DNA of 64,000 nt from contig NZ_JACJSV010000013.1 of the NCBI RefSeq assembly GCF_014698335.1, positions 1-64,000 of the forward strand, given 5' to 3'. A program made the translations under genes and the position numbers. Shown piece by piece: positions 25,957-34,612 of this stretch. This DNA is from Microcystis viridis FACHB-1342. Its GTDB lineage: Bacteria > Cyanobacteriota > Cyanobacteriia > Cyanobacteriales > Microcystaceae. Numbering within the stretch: position 1 is the stretch's first letter; every line of letters starts with the position of its first letter. The notes beneath the pieces are model-generated. The model searched no databases and was not told the DNA's origin. It was given only the letters and a program-made list of their open reading frames with translations.

Positions 25957-26011
25957 GGGCGCAAAGCTTGCGCCCTCCGATCGATCAGCAAACCTGATCG
26001 ATCGGAGGGCG
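25908..26011. repeat. Cluster of three perfect palindromes
   Basis: Three hairpins follow each other: GGGCGAAC/GTTCGCCC (25908-25926), GGGCGCAA/TTGCGCCC (25957-25975), and an 18-bp perfect stem CGCCCTCCGATCGATCAG at 25971-25988 with its complement at 25994-26011. It sits between two copies of the GGGACTTGCG end. No protein is encoded beyond the tail it adds to the Uma2 frame. Confidence 0.75.
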
Positions 26012-26038
26012 AGAGCCTTCGAGAGCCCCCGCAGCTAA

Positions 26039-26127
26039 GGGACTTGCGCTTTGATAATATGCCATCTGGCTGGTCTGATTCTTCTACAGAGCGATTTTCT
26101 GGCTGGGATATTATTCCCACGCAAGTC
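26039..26127. mobile_element. MITE with perfect 10-bp GGGACTTGCG inverted ends
   Basis: The 89-bp stretch starts GGGACTTGCG and ends CGCAAGTCCC, a perfect 10-bp inverted repeat. The left 20 bases are repeated at 25879. There is no coding frame, so it would need a transposase supplied elsewhere. Confidence 0.65.
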
Positions 26128-26213
26128 CCTTTCGGAATTGGGTAAGAAGTCAGTTGAAAAAATAAATCTGAACTGGAGTCTCAAAAATGGGAACTAACAA
26201 CTTTTCCTTTTTG

Positions 26214-26256
26214 GGTCGTTGGTCGTCAATACCAAATCAGGTTACACCTCATCGAC
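26214..26256 (-). repeat. End fragment of the GATGAAGTGTAAC repeat family
   Basis: On the minus strand it reads GATGAGGTGTAACCTGATTT and then GGTATTGACGACC, matching 6488-6530 and 34298-34335. Only one end is present. It lies just downstream of the tRNA-Leu gene. Confidence 0.5.
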
Positions 26257-26267
26257 CCAAAGGTTAA

Positions 26268-26350
26268 TGCGGATGGAGGGACTCGAACCCACACATCGAA
26301 AAGATACTAGAACCTAAATCTAGCGCGTCTACCAATTCCGCCACATCCGC
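26268..26350 (-). tRNA. trnL-UAG: tRNA-Leu (anticodon UAG)
   Basis: On the minus strand the acceptor stem GCGGATG pairs with CATCCGC; GGCGGAATTGGTAGACGCGC forms the D arm, CTAGA-TTTAGGT-TCTAG the anticodon arm with TAG in the loop, an extended variable arm follows as in class II tRNAs, and GGTTCGAGTCC forms the T arm. CCA is not encoded, as common in cyanobacteria. The discriminator base is A, as required for leucine. Confidence 0.96.
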
Positions 26351-26423
26351 AAATATGTCACCTTACCCTATCATAGCATAAGATACTATAGGAAAGATAA
26401 AATTTTTTATTCTTAATAATTTT

Positions 26424-27275
26424 ATGCTCTTAGGTTTTGTCTTTCAGTCTCCCGGCCCCGTCCTCTGGGAGATCGGACCAATTTCGGTGCGCTGGTATGG
26501 ATTTCTCATCGCTATGGCGGTATTATTGGGTGTCACCCTCTCCCAGTACCTAGCTCAAAAAAGAGCGATCGATCCCGATTTAATCGCTGATTTGGCCATT
26601 TGGTTAGTAGTGGGGGCCATACCTGCAGCCCGTTTGTACTATGTTCTCTTTCAGTGGCAAGAATACGCGCAAAATCCTGCCGATATTATCGCCATTTGGA
26701 AGGGAGGTATCGCTATTCACGGGGCAATTATCGGGGGTTTGCTGGCAGCCCTAATCTTTGCTCGCATTAATCGGGTTTCTCTTTGGCAATTGCTCGATCT
26801 GGTGGCCCCTTCCGTCATTCTCGGTCAAGCGATTGGACGTTGGGGTAACTTTTTTAATTCGGAAGCTTTTGGCAGTCCGACTAATTTACCTTGGAGGTTG
26901 TTTATTCCTCCCGCTAGTCGTCCTTTAAAATATATCACCGTCGATTATTTTCACCCCACCTTTCTCTACGAATCTATCTGGAATCTGGGAGTTTTTGCCC
27001 TACTCATCTATCTATTTTTCTGGGGTTTAAAACACCCTAGTAAATTAAAAATTGGCACCCTTACCCTAGTCTATTTTATCGCCTACAGTCTTGGTAGATT
27101 CTGGATCGAAGGACTACGCACCGATAGTTTAATGTTTGGGCTTTTGAAAATGGCGCAAATAATTAGTTTAGTAGCGATCGCTGTTGGTCTTTTCGGTTTA
27201 TTCTGGTTATATAAACTGCAGCGTCCTTTACCGGATGTGGTGGCGACCGTCAGTTATAATCAAAAGTTACCCTAG
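26424..27275 (+). CDS. lgt: Prolipoprotein diacylglyceryl transferase Lgt
   Basis: Lgt transfers diacylglycerol from phosphatidylglycerol to the lipobox cysteine of prelipoproteins in the plasma membrane. The 283-residue protein has about seven membrane segments, the family start [13 protein letters not shown], the [13 protein letters not shown] block with the catalytic histidine and the Lgt signature [18 protein letters not shown] near 137-154, and later [14 protein letters not shown]. Length is normal. It is followed by a natD-like permease gene after 12 bp, which suggests co-transcription. Confidence 0.96.
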   Translation: MLLGFVFQSPGPVLWEIGPISVRWYGFLIAMAVLLGVTLSQYLAQKRAIDPDLIADLAIWLVVGAIPAARLYYVLFQWQEYAQNPADIIAIWKGGIAIHGAIIGGLLAALIFARINRVSLWQLLDLVAPSVILGQAIGRWGNFFNSEAFGSPTNLPWRLFIPPASRPLKYITVDYFHPTFLYESIWNLGVFALLIYLFFWGLKHPSKLKIGTLTLVYFIAYSLGRFWIEGLRTDSLMFGLLKMAQIISLVAIAVGLFGLFWLYKLQRPLPDVVATVSYNQKLP

Positions 27276-27287
27276 CTAACCCTGACA

Positions 27288-28238
27288 ATGGATCTAGTAA
27301 CAATTTTTCAACAGGTTTTAAACGGTTTATCGATCGGTAGTGTCTATGCTATTTTTGCCCTCGGTTACACTTTGATTTTTTCCATTCTAGGAATTATCAA
27401 TTTTGCCCATGGCGCAATTTTTACCCTCGGCGCCTATTTTACCTATGCTCTAACGGGGGGAGTTTTCGGTTTTAATGGTCTATTAGCTAATGCCAAATTA
27501 CCCTTTTCTTTACCCTTTTTTTTAGCACTTTTGCTAGGCTGTATCCTTTCAGGTTTCACCTCGGTTCTTCTGGAAAGATTAGCCTTCAAACCCCTCCGGG
27601 TAAGGGGTTCCGATTCTCTCTTAACTCTGGTTTCTAGTCTAGGGGCAGCCGTGGTAATTGTCAATGTTATTCAATACTTATTCGGAGCAGAAATTTATAC
27701 TTTTCCCGATGATATTTATGGCAATCTTCCCCCCGCAATTAATTTTGGTACAGCCGATCGCCCCGTGGCAATTCGCACAATTCAGATTATTATTTTTCTG
27801 GTTTCAGCAGTTATGGTGGCTTTACTAACTTATTGGGTTAATTTTACCAAAATGGGCAAAGCTTTACAAGCAGTAGCTGAAGATGTCATCACGGCCAGTT
27901 TGTTGGGGATCAATCCCGAAAAATTTATCGTGATTACCTTTTTTATTAGTGGTGCCTTGGCAGGTTTAGCAGGAACTTTAGTCGGTTCTAGTGTTAGTAT
28001 TGCCGGTCCATATTTCGGTATTGCTTTCGGATTAAAAGGTTTAGGAGTGATTGTTTTAGGGGGATTGGGAAGTATCCCCGGAGCAGTAATCGGTGGTTTA
28101 TTATTGGGTATTGCCGAAGCTTTTGTTCCCGCAGAATATTCCGGTTATCGAGAAGCGATCGCTTTTGCTATTCTCTTTATTATGTTGTTAGTTCGTCCCC
28201 AGGGTTTACTAGGCAGAAAGTTAATTCAAAAAGTCTAA
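27288..28238 (+). CDS. natD: Branched-chain/neutral amino acid ABC permease (LivH/NatD type)
   Basis: The 316-residue protein has about eight hydrophobic segments and the LivH-type blocks IGSVYAIFALGYTLIFSILG, INFAHGAIFTLGAY, ERLAFKPLR and GGLGSIPGAVIGGLLLGIAEA, with a C-terminal RPQGLLG. In Synechocystis the counterpart NatD is one of two permeases of the N-I neutral amino acid importer; urea permease UrtB is a less likely alternative. No binding protein or ATPase gene is adjacent, but scattered subunits are usual for the Nat system. The symbol is assigned by similarity from memory. Confidence 0.85.
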   Translation: MDLVTIFQQVLNGLSIGSVYAIFALGYTLIFSILGIINFAHGAIFTLGAYFTYALTGGVFGFNGLLANAKLPFSLPFFLALLLGCILSGFTSVLLERLAFKPLRVRGSDSLLTLVSSLGAAVVIVNVIQYLFGAEIYTFPDDIYGNLPPAINFGTADRPVAIRTIQIIIFLVSAVMVALLTYWVNFTKMGKALQAVAEDVITASLLGINPEKFIVITFFISGALAGLAGTLVGSSVSIAGPYFGIAFGLKGLGVIVLGGLGSIPGAVIGGLLLGIAEAFVPAEYSGYREAIAFAILFIMLLVRPQGLLGRKLIQKV

Positions 28239-28244
28239 TTCGGT

Positions 28245-29243
28245 TTAATTGTCCGCGAGAAAAACTGTTTTTCCCAACAAAGAAGATTGATAGGCAGCGT
28301 AGGCCACTTCTAGGGCATAAAAACTGGCTTGGGGAGTAACATAAAGAGGAGACCGATCGAACAGATAATCTAGCACCATGGCGGTATCTTTAGCAAAAAG
28401 ACCACGACGGGTTTCCACTTCTAAAACTTGGCTACCTTCACTATTAATTAACTGCCCTTTTTCCCCTTCAAAAATTAAGCTGCCCCCCTCACCATGAATA
28501 GTGAAAGTTCGCTCATTTTGCCAAAAAACTTCGCCTTTGCCGTAGGTAACTTCGGCAATTAAGCCATTTTTAAATAATAACTGCGCCTCACACAAACAGG
28601 CCAGAAAATAATCGGATTCCGGGGCATTCCAATAACGACAATGACAGGATACGGACTCCACTTCCCCAAATAAATTAGTAAAGCGATGGATACGAGAAAG
28701 GGCAGCAATCAAAGGAAACCCGAATAAATCCCGATGAAATGTCCAGCGCCGGGGTGCTGGTCTGCCGGGGGCGATTGTGGTATAACGGGCTAGGTGGATA
28801 TTGCCGAGGCTGTCTAAATACTGCTGTTGGGTTTGATGCAGTCCCCCCAAAAGTTCAATATGTTCGACGTGCAGTAATTTGTTCTCGGTTTCGGCTAGGG
28901 TGATTAATTCTGCTGCCGCTGCCGGGTGAAAAGCCAGAGGATACTCGACGATAACGTGCTTACCAGATTTTAAGGCAGTACGGGCGATCGAGGCATGGGC
29001 CTGATTAACGTTGGCAATGACAATCAGATCGAGATCAGGATGACTGGCCAGGCTTATTGCCGAATCTAGGGCAGAAATTTGGTATTTTTGCGAGAAATTA
29101 ACGATCGATTCGGGACTATTACCGCTAAAATACAGAAGCTGGGCGCGATCGTCGGCTTGCAAGCTTTCAGCGCGACGTTGAGCGGCGAACCCTGTGCCAA
29201 CTATACCAATTTTTAAGGGACGATGAGAAGTCATCAGGGGCAT
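28245..29243 (-). CDS. bvdR: Biliverdin reductase BvdR
   Basis: The 332-residue protein closely follows the cyanobacterial biliverdin reductase pattern within the Gfo/Idh/MocA family: IGIVGTGFAAQRRAE (12-26, NADPH fold), HVIVEYPLA, LLHVEHIELLGG, the acidic and arginine-rich substrate region RWTFHRDLFGFPLIAALSRI and VTYGKGEVFWQNERTFTIHG. It reduces biliverdin IX-alpha to bilirubin and has been linked to normal phycobiliprotein content. It converges on the natD-like gene with six bases between stops. Start Met1 or Met4 cannot be distinguished. Confidence 0.88.
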   Translation of the reverse strand: MPLMTSHRPLKIGIVGTGFAAQRRAESLQADDRAQLLYFSGNSPESIVNFSQKYQISALDSAISLASHPDLDLIVIANVNQAHASIARTALKSGKHVIVEYPLAFHPAAAAELITLAETENKLLHVEHIELLGGLHQTQQQYLDSLGNIHLARYTTIAPGRPAPRRWTFHRDLFGFPLIAALSRIHRFTNLFGEVESVSCHCRYWNAPESDYFLACLCEAQLLFKNGLIAEVTYGKGEVFWQNERTFTIHGEGGSLIFEGEKGQLINSEGSQVLEVETRRGLFAKDTAMVLDYLFDRSPLYVTPQASFYALEVAYAAYQSSLLGKTVFLADN

Positions 29244-29263
29244 TCTGGCGACATTAATTATCG

Positions 29264-29303
29264 GGAAGTGGGGTGTGGGGTGCGGGGTGCGGGGAGAATA
29301 AAT
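29264..29303. repeat. GTGGGGT/GCGGGGT heptanucleotide tandem repeat
   Basis: Heptamers of the type GTGGGGT and GCGGGGT are followed by GAGAATAAATAAAAACAATC and then TCTCCTGACTCTTGCC, the same downstream context as at 32584-32690. This is a short tandemly repeated repetitive sequence of the cyanobacterial type. It lies upstream of bvdR. Confidence 0.7.
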
Positions 29304-29472
29304 AAAAACAATCTCCTGACTCTTGCCGACTGCCTCTTGCTTTTCCCAGCTTTATCTTAGCAATCAACTCATCTATTATCTCAAAAATAGCGCCCTGAAA
29401 GATGTGGGAGGGTGAATTCATATTTTTAATGGGCAACGCCAATTTTTTGCTCCTGTTTAGGCCCTAGATATT

Positions 29473-29748
29473 CTAAACCGCCATCGGTTGTCGGGGAGCA
29501 TGACGACTAGGGGAAACCACTACGGGAGTGGGCGACACTGCACAGGTTAATTCTAGAGACTGTTCTAAACTAACCACCCGATTGAGTTCTTGCCATTCAG
29601 TGCCAAAAGGAGGCATCGCTAGAGCGCAGGCTTTCCAATGAGCTTCGACGGGAACATCTAGTTGTTGACAAGTGCCACCGCGCCGACCTTGGGTTTGATA
29701 GTATCGGCAGTATCGACAGGAAGAAGTAAGAAAGTTTGCGGCTTGCAT
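29473..29748 (-). CDS. Small Cys-rich cyanobacterial protein of unknown function
   Basis: The 91-residue protein has a compact N-terminal cysteine block (SSCRYCRYYQTQGRRGGTCQ) with four cysteines between residues 10 and 45, suggesting a metal site, then WKACALAMPPFGTEW, and a disordered Pro/Ser-rich tail. I recognise the pattern as a conserved cyanobacterial hypothetical protein without known function. It has its own long upstream region. Confidence that it is a real gene is good because of the cysteine pattern and the start position. Confidence 0.7.
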   Translation of the reverse strand: MQAANFLTSSCRYCRYYQTQGRRGGTCQQLDVPVEAHWKACALAMPPFGTEWQELNRVVSLEQSLELTCAVSPTPVVVSPSRHAPRQPMAV

Positions 29749-30127
29749 GGGTTGGCTTTAAAAGGAAGATGATTATAAGGAACTCAAGGGATGACTCTCT
29801 TTTCGCTCTGTGTAATATTGTCCTACCCCGTGCCAAGGGTATTTTCCTGACTAGCATAGCTAGGACTGATACGCCATATAGTTTTTAGTGATCCCCAAAA
29901 AAAATTTTGTTTTTAGAATCTTTTAATAGTTACTTTGCAAAAAGCAGCACTGTCTCAAAACAGAGGAGTTAAACTCAGTTGTGGCCGAGGTTATCGGCTC
30001 TGGTATCGGCGATAACAAAGCGGGGATCAAGCCTTAGCCGAATAGAATTGATGAATACAGGTTCAATTAAGACAGAAAAGATCGGCCAATTGATTCCCGA
30101 CTCAAAAGCACTCTTTCCACAAGACTA
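29749..30127. other. Intergenic region between the Cys-rich protein gene and the DUF721 gene
   Basis: This 379-bp gap lies upstream of the Cys-rich gene and downstream of the DUF721 gene, both on the minus strand. It contains an A/T-rich stretch near 29880-29940 that could hold the promoter of the Cys-rich gene and a 26-codon plus-strand frame at 30051-30131 that I do not trust. No RNA gene or repeat was identified. Confidence 0.4.
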
Positions 30128-30685
30128 TTAAGAAATTGAATCTTTTACCCCGCCCGACTGGGCAAAACAAAAAGCACAACATTGCCAACGCTCAAGCTCT
30201 CCGGAGGGACTGGGAGACTGACAACGAGGACAAATTGGCCAGGATCGGGTTCTATGAACTATTTTCTGGCTCCAACTCTCTAAACTGTCCGGTTGCCGGG
30301 GATTTTCTGGCGGTTTTTCCGGGGTGACATAACTAGGATGATCTCTCAGGGATTTAGGTGCGATCGCTTCTGGAGGAATTAACTGACTATCTTGCTGCCA
30401 ACGGGCAGCAGAAAAGCGGATATCGCCCAAGGGAGTCTCTAACTGACTATTAAGCCGTTTTAATAAGCTATAGCGTTGTAAAGACAATTCCTGTGCTAAA
30501 GCGGCGCTACTGGTAGCCACCGATAAAACCCCGCGATTGAGGGAAAAAGGCCGAGTTTGCTCCAACAGACGGGGATTAATAATTTTTGGCCATAATTGCA
30601 GCACTTGCTCATAGTGGCGATATTCTTCCCAACCCGCCTGTTGAGTAATAACCGCTAAAATTTTGTCAAGAGAATGTAAAGACAT
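30128..30685 (-). CDS. DUF721/DciA-like protein with C-terminal zinc ribbon
   Basis: Residues 1-95 match DUF721: LDKILAVITQQAGWEEYRHYEQVLQLWPKIINPRLLEQTRPFSL, then VLSVATSSAALAQELSLQRYSLLKRLN, the KH-like domain of DciA. DciA proteins load the DnaB helicase in many bacteria lacking DnaC, and a cyanobacterial form has been described. Residues 150-178 carry CPRCQSP and WQCCAFCF, a probable zinc ribbon that could bind nucleic acid. A role in replication initiation is plausible but inferred from family. Start Met is well placed. Confidence 0.75.
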   Translation of the reverse strand: MSLHSLDKILAVITQQAGWEEYRHYEQVLQLWPKIINPRLLEQTRPFSLNRGVLSVATSSAALAQELSLQRYSLLKRLNSQLETPLGDIRFSAARWQQDSQLIPPEAIAPKSLRDHPSYVTPEKPPENPRQPDSLESWSQKIVHRTRSWPICPRCQSPSPSGELERWQCCAFCFAQSGGVKDSIS

Positions 30686-30734
30686 CTGGAAAATCTAGAG
30701 AGTACCACGTTAGACTAGGACGAAAAAAACCCTA

Positions 30735-30957
30735 AGTAGCTGGTTATAATTAAATTAAAAATGGATTTTAGGTTCGATCCCCCCTGCCCCCCTTGATAAG
30801 GGGGGTGCCGATCCCCCCTTAGTCTCCCCTTGATAAGGGGGGTGCCGATCCCCCCTTAGTCCCCCCTTGATAAGGGGGGTGCCGATCCCCCCTTAGTCCC
30901 CCCTTGATAAGGGGGGTGCCGATCCCCCCTTAGTCCCCCCTTGATAAGGGGGGTTTC
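30735..30957 (+). repeat. Five-fold C/G-run palindrome array with conserved flank
   Basis: A GTAGCTGGTTATAATTAAAT flank continues to GGATTTTAGGTTCGATCC and then about five units of CCCCCTTGATAAGGGGGGTG plus CCGATCCCCCCTTAGTC. The flank and first unit match 6204-6345 on the other strand. The array fills most of the 328-bp gap between divergent genes, so it sits in the promoter zone of 31014-31904 and of the DUF721 gene. Confidence 0.88.
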
Positions 30958-31013
30958 TGATAATTTTTAACGCCTACCTACTTAACTTTTCAGCATAACC
31001 CTATAATACCGTC

Positions 31014-31904
31014 ATGAAATCCGATCGACCCCCATCCTCCCAAGATTTGCCCCTCTCGATCGTCCATCAACCCAGTTCATCCATTGATCCCGCTCAGGAA
31101 CCAGAATACCTAGAAGCTACTGTCATTAACGTCTATCCCCCAGCTAAAGATGTCTTTTTTACCCCTTGGGGCATCCGGGCAATGGTGATCTTTTTAATTG
31201 CTAATAGTCTCCTCAGTCTCAATCAATGGTTAACCAACACCACCCCGAGGAAAGCTGAGACTTCGCTGCTGGGTCAGCACAAAAATAACTCCCGCCACCT
31301 CGATCGATTGATAGCGATCGCTCGTCCAGTAGAGAAAACTCCTCAAACCAGTCCGATCGTTAATATTCCCGCTCCTCCCGTTAAAACTAGCCCGATCGCT
31401 AACATTCCCGCTCCACCAGTGGTTCAGAGTCCCCCCACCGCCATCAATCTGACTAACGCCCTCTTACCCCCGAATCCGCCACCGTCCCTCATACCCGCCC
31501 ATCCATTACCCGTCAGTAAGATCCAGCAATCTTTACCCGTCGCCCCCCCGGACCCCAATACCCCGCCCGTATCTTCCCTCGTTTCCCCACCACCGCCACC
31601 ACCGCCCCAAGTCACCCCCGCCCCCTCTCCGGCGGTCATTAACGAACGAATGTTAGAGGAATTGCGCCAAAGAGAAGAATCACCCGCTAATTTACCCTTT
31701 TTTCAACGGGAAAAAGCCCGTCGTCTGGCTAATCAAAACCCACAGGATGCCACGGAGTTAATGAAACAGTTACCGCCAGAATTACAAGCATCCCCTTCTC
31801 CCTCTCCCAGTAGTCCGGCACCCCCAGAAACAGCCGATCCCTCCCAGTCCCCCGTCCCTAGTTCTATCATTATTGATAGGAGCGGCACTTCGGTAAACTA
31901 TTAG
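31014..31904 (+). CDS. Proline-rich single-pass membrane protein of unknown function
   Basis: The 296-residue protein has a cytoplasmic N-terminal segment, one membrane helix near 56-72 (WGIRAMVIFLIANSLLSL), and a long Pro/Ser/Thr-rich region (about 105-215 and 255-290) that is probably disordered and could span the periplasm. A short helical block (ERMLEELRQREESPANLPFF) lies in between. I do not know its family. It is 22 bp ahead of pspA and probably in the same operon, so a link to membrane stress or cell-envelope work is possible by context. Confidence 0.65.
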   Translation: MKSDRPPSSQDLPLSIVHQPSSSIDPAQEPEYLEATVINVYPPAKDVFFTPWGIRAMVIFLIANSLLSLNQWLTNTTPRKAETSLLGQHKNNSRHLDRLIAIARPVEKTPQTSPIVNIPAPPVKTSPIANIPAPPVVQSPPTAINLTNALLPPNPPPSLIPAHPLPVSKIQQSLPVAPPDPNTPPVSSLVSPPPPPPPQVTPAPSPAVINERMLEELRQREESPANLPFFQREKARRLANQNPQDATELMKQLPPELQASPSPSPSSPAPPETADPSQSPVPSSIIIDRSGTSVNY

Positions 31905-31926
31905 GGTTGGTATCGGGAGGACGGTA

Positions 31927-32583
31927 ATGGGTTTGTTTGAGCGCATGGGCCAAGCAATTCGCGCCCAAGTCAATAGTCTGATTCAGGAAAATCAAGATCC
32001 GGAAAAACTGCTGGAAAAAGCGATCTTGGCGATGGAAGGGGAATTGATCCAAATGCGACAAGCCCTAGCGGCAGCCGTCGCTACCCAGAAACGCACCGAG
32101 CGCCAACGACAACAACAGGAAAAAGCCGCCCAAACTTGGCACGAACGCGCCCAATTAGCCCTACATCACGGTAACGAAGAACTCGCCCGTCAAGCTCTCA
32201 GCCAATGGCAAACCTATCAAAGTCAGATCGCCCCCCTACAAACCTCCCTGCAACAACAGACGGCTATTATACAAAAGTTAAAGAAAGAACTCTTGACAAT
32301 TGAACGCAAATATGCTGAGATGAAAGCACAGAAAAGCCTTTATCTGGCCAGATTGCGATCAGCGAGTGCCAGTCAAAAAGCCCAAGAAATTATGGGCAGT
32401 TTGAACAGCAGTCAGATGGGTACTATTTTCGAGAAATTAGAAGCAAAAGTCCTAGAAGCCGAATCCCAAGCCGATTTAATCGGGTATAAAGACCCCTTAG
32501 AGCGACAATTCCAAGATTTGGAGGGACAAAAACAAATTGAAGCGGAATTACTCAAGTTAAAACAAGAAAACTTGGATGAGTGA
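31927..32583 (+). CDS. pspA: PspA/IM30 family protein (PspA)
   Basis: The 218-residue protein starts MGLFERMGQAIRAQVNSLIQ, the amphipathic helix that binds membranes in PspA and Vipp1, followed by DPEKLLEKAI and a long coiled coil (RTERQRQQQEKAAQTWHERAQLAL, then NEELARQAL). It ends near residue 218 without the C-terminal extension that marks Vipp1, so it is the PspA-like member; Synechocystis also has both. These ESCRT-III-related proteins form rings and rods that stabilise membranes. Ribosome site GGGAGG precedes the start. Confidence 0.88.
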   Translation: MGLFERMGQAIRAQVNSLIQENQDPEKLLEKAILAMEGELIQMRQALAAAVATQKRTERQRQQQEKAAQTWHERAQLALHHGNEELARQALSQWQTYQSQIAPLQTSLQQQTAIIQKLKKELLTIERKYAEMKAQKSLYLARLRSASASQKAQEIMGSLNSSQMGTIFEKLEAKVLEAESQADLIGYKDPLERQFQDLEGQKQIEAELLKLKQENLDE

Positions 32584-32642
32584 TGTGGGGTGTAGGGTGT
32601 GGGGTGTGGGGTGTGGGGTGTAGGGTGTGGGGTGTGGGGAGA
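32584..32642. repeat. GTGGGGT/GTAGGGT heptanucleotide tandem repeat
   Basis: About eight heptamers follow the pspA stop directly, then a GGAGAAAAAAAGCTGTCTCC stretch. The same repeat on the other strand is found in the pnt operon (35833-35886) and near bvdR. It lies between pspA and vipp1. Confidence 0.85.
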
Positions 32643-32791
32643 AAAAAAGCTGTCTCCTGACTCTTGACTCCTAACTCCTATCGCCTATCCTAGCTCTCGT
32701 GGTTTATATTAGAGAATAAGCCGTTAGGCAAGATAGGAAATTTTAAGAACAGTTAACTGATTTAGTACACACCGAGAGGAACAAGAGCGTC

Positions 32792-33568
32792 ATGGGTTTA
32801 TTCGATCGCCTTAGCCGAGTTGTCCGAGCTAACCTCAATGATATGGTGAGCAAGGCTGAAGATCCAGAAAAAATGCTGGAGCAAGCTGTCAGTGAGATGC
32901 AAGAGGATCTAGTACAGGTACGTCAAGCGGTTGCTAGAGCGATCGCCGAACAACGACAAACGGAACAAAAATACAGCAAAGACCAGTCAGAAGCCAATAA
33001 ATGGGAACAAAGAGCCAAATTAGCCCTTGCTAAAGGGGATGAAAATCTCGCCAGGGAAGCTCTTAAACGCAAGAAAGATTGCACGGAAACCGCCGCCATT
33101 CTCAAAAATCAACTGGATCAGCAAACGGTACAGGTAGATAGTCTGAGAAAAAACTTGATCGCGCTCGAAAGTAAGATTTCTGAGGCAAAAACCAAGAAAA
33201 ATATGTTAGTAGCTCGCTCCAGAGCCGCAAAAGCTAACGAAGAACTCCAAAAAACCCTCGGCAGTATCAATACCAGTAGTTCCGTGGGTGCTTTTGAGCG
33301 CATGGAAGCAAAAGTTATCGAGTTAGAAGCCAGTAGTCAAGCTTACGGTGAATTGGAGGGCATTGGCATCGAACATCAATTCGCTGCACTAGAAGCGGGT
33401 AGCGATGTGGAGGATGAATTAGCAATGCTGAAAGCACAAATGCCTGGCGGAGCATTACCCCCCAGCACAACTTCTAGTCAACCCACTTTACCCCAAGCAA
33501 CCACCGTCAGGGATTCGGTAGTGGATGCGGAATTAGAGGAATTGCGATCGAAGTTAAAAGAACTGTAA
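32792..33568 (+). CDS. vipp1: Vipp1/IM30 thylakoid membrane remodelling protein
   Basis: The 258-residue protein begins MGLFDRLSRVVRANLNDMVS (amphipathic helix 0), continues with DPEKMLEQAVSEMQEDLVQVRQ and the coiled-coil hairpin, and carries the C-terminal extension typical of Vipp1 ending in DAELEELRSKLKEL (helix 6) after a Pro/Thr-rich linker. Vipp1 is an ESCRT-III relative needed for thylakoid biogenesis and repair; it forms large rings. It is 208 bp after pspA and is followed by a good terminator. Length is normal. Confidence 0.93.
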   Translation: MGLFDRLSRVVRANLNDMVSKAEDPEKMLEQAVSEMQEDLVQVRQAVARAIAEQRQTEQKYSKDQSEANKWEQRAKLALAKGDENLAREALKRKKDCTETAAILKNQLDQQTVQVDSLRKNLIALESKISEAKTKKNMLVARSRAAKANEELQKTLGSINTSSSVGAFERMEAKVIELEASSQAYGELEGIGIEHQFAALEAGSDVEDELAMLKAQMPGGALPPSTTSSQPTLPQATTVRDSVVDAELEELRSKLKEL

Positions 33569-33583
33569 AACTTTGAGAGCGTC

Positions 33584-33618
33584 GAGACGTACTATCTACG
33601 GTACGTCTCTATTTATTA
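33584..33618 (+). terminator. Rho-independent-like terminator after vipp1
   Basis: GAGACGTAC and GTACGTCTC form a perfect 9-bp stem around an 8-base loop, followed by TATTTATTAATTTT. It begins 16 bases after the vipp1 stop. Confidence 0.75.
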
Positions 33619-33674
33619 ATTTTGTCGTTGAGATAGGGAATATTAATTGCTAGTCATAATTAACCATCACTATT

Positions 33675-34256
33675 ATGCGGGATGATTTATCTAATTTACG
33701 TTCCTCAATTATCGAAGTAATTGCCTTACAAAAAAGAGCCGAACAACAGTACAACCAAGCACAAGCTGAAGTTTTAAAATGGGAAGAAAGAGTTAAACTC
33801 GCTCTAGATAAAGGTGATGAGTCTCTGGCACGAGAAGCTAATATAAAGAAAAAACATCACATTAATACCGCAAATATTATTAAAAATCAACTGGAAAAAC
33901 TGAATATCCAAGTTGATAAACTGAAAGAAAAATTGCCAATTTTAGAAAGAAAGATTAACGAAAAAAGTATCGGCAGTATAGATACTATTTACCCTTCAGC
34001 TTTTGAGCGCATGGAAGCAAAATTTATGCAGTCAGAAGCCAGTAGTCAAGCTGACGGTGAATTGGTTGACATCGATTCACTAGAAGCGAGTAGCGATGTG
34101 GATGATGAATTAGCACTGCTAAAAGCACAAATGTCCGGGGGAGCATTACCGGGTACAACTTCTAATCAAAGCGATTTACCTCCAGCAAACACCCTCAAGG
34201 ATTCAGCAGTAGATGCAGAAATAGAGGAATTGCGATCGAAGTTAAAAGAACTGTAA
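33675..34256 (+). pseudogene. Degenerate third IM30 paralogue without the membrane-binding N terminus
   Basis: The 193-residue frame is a clear relative of the preceding vipp1, with matching blocks in order (QKRAEQQYNQAQAEVLKWEERVKLAL, KGDESLAREA, FERMEAKF, SSDVDDELALLKAQM, and EIEELRSKLKEL at the end). It lacks the first about 40 residues including the amphipathic helix, and has a deletion of roughly 20 residues in the later coiled coil. The DNA just after its stop repeats the sequence after vipp1. It is therefore a duplicate in decay, or a headless protein that could still co-polymerise with Vipp1. I cannot tell which. Confidence 0.75.
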
Positions 34257-34297
34257 AACTTTGAGATTGTCGAGACCTATTACAGCCTTTCTCATCA

Positions 34298-34395
34298 ATA
34301 TGAAGTATAACTTAATCTGGTATCTAAGACCGAAGACTAGCTAATGTTAACCGTTTTGGCGTTTCCCAGAACGAAAACTTTGTACCTCATCATTA
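34298..34395 (+). repeat. MITE-like repeat (GATGAAGTGTAAC family)
   Basis: Begins TATGAAGTATAACTTAATCT and ends ACCTCATCATTAT, matching the copy at 6488-6562 at both ends. It lies in the 356-bp gap before pntAA. The rest of this gap shows the copied vipp1 3' flank at its start and an unremarkable promoter region. Confidence 0.5.
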
Positions 34396-34612
34396 TAAAA
34401 AAAATTCCCAAACAATGCCGCTCAAAACCCTTTAATTCTGAAGATAATCCTAAGATTCAGCCCGAAAAAGAGCCAGAAAGGTGAGGATAGCTAGGATGGA
34501 AGTGAAAAGCAATTTTGACTCGAAATTATCCCAAGGGATCGATCGCATTTAACGAAACCCTTACCCCAACAGCATAAGACAAGAGAAGGACTTATTAAGG
34601 AGAAACCCAGCC

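Noticed and set aside
30051-30131. Plus-strand 26-codon mini-frame ending GQLIPDSKALFPQDY
   Set aside because: Looks protein-like but is very short, has no ribosome site and overlaps the end of the convergent DUF721 gene; kept only as a note.
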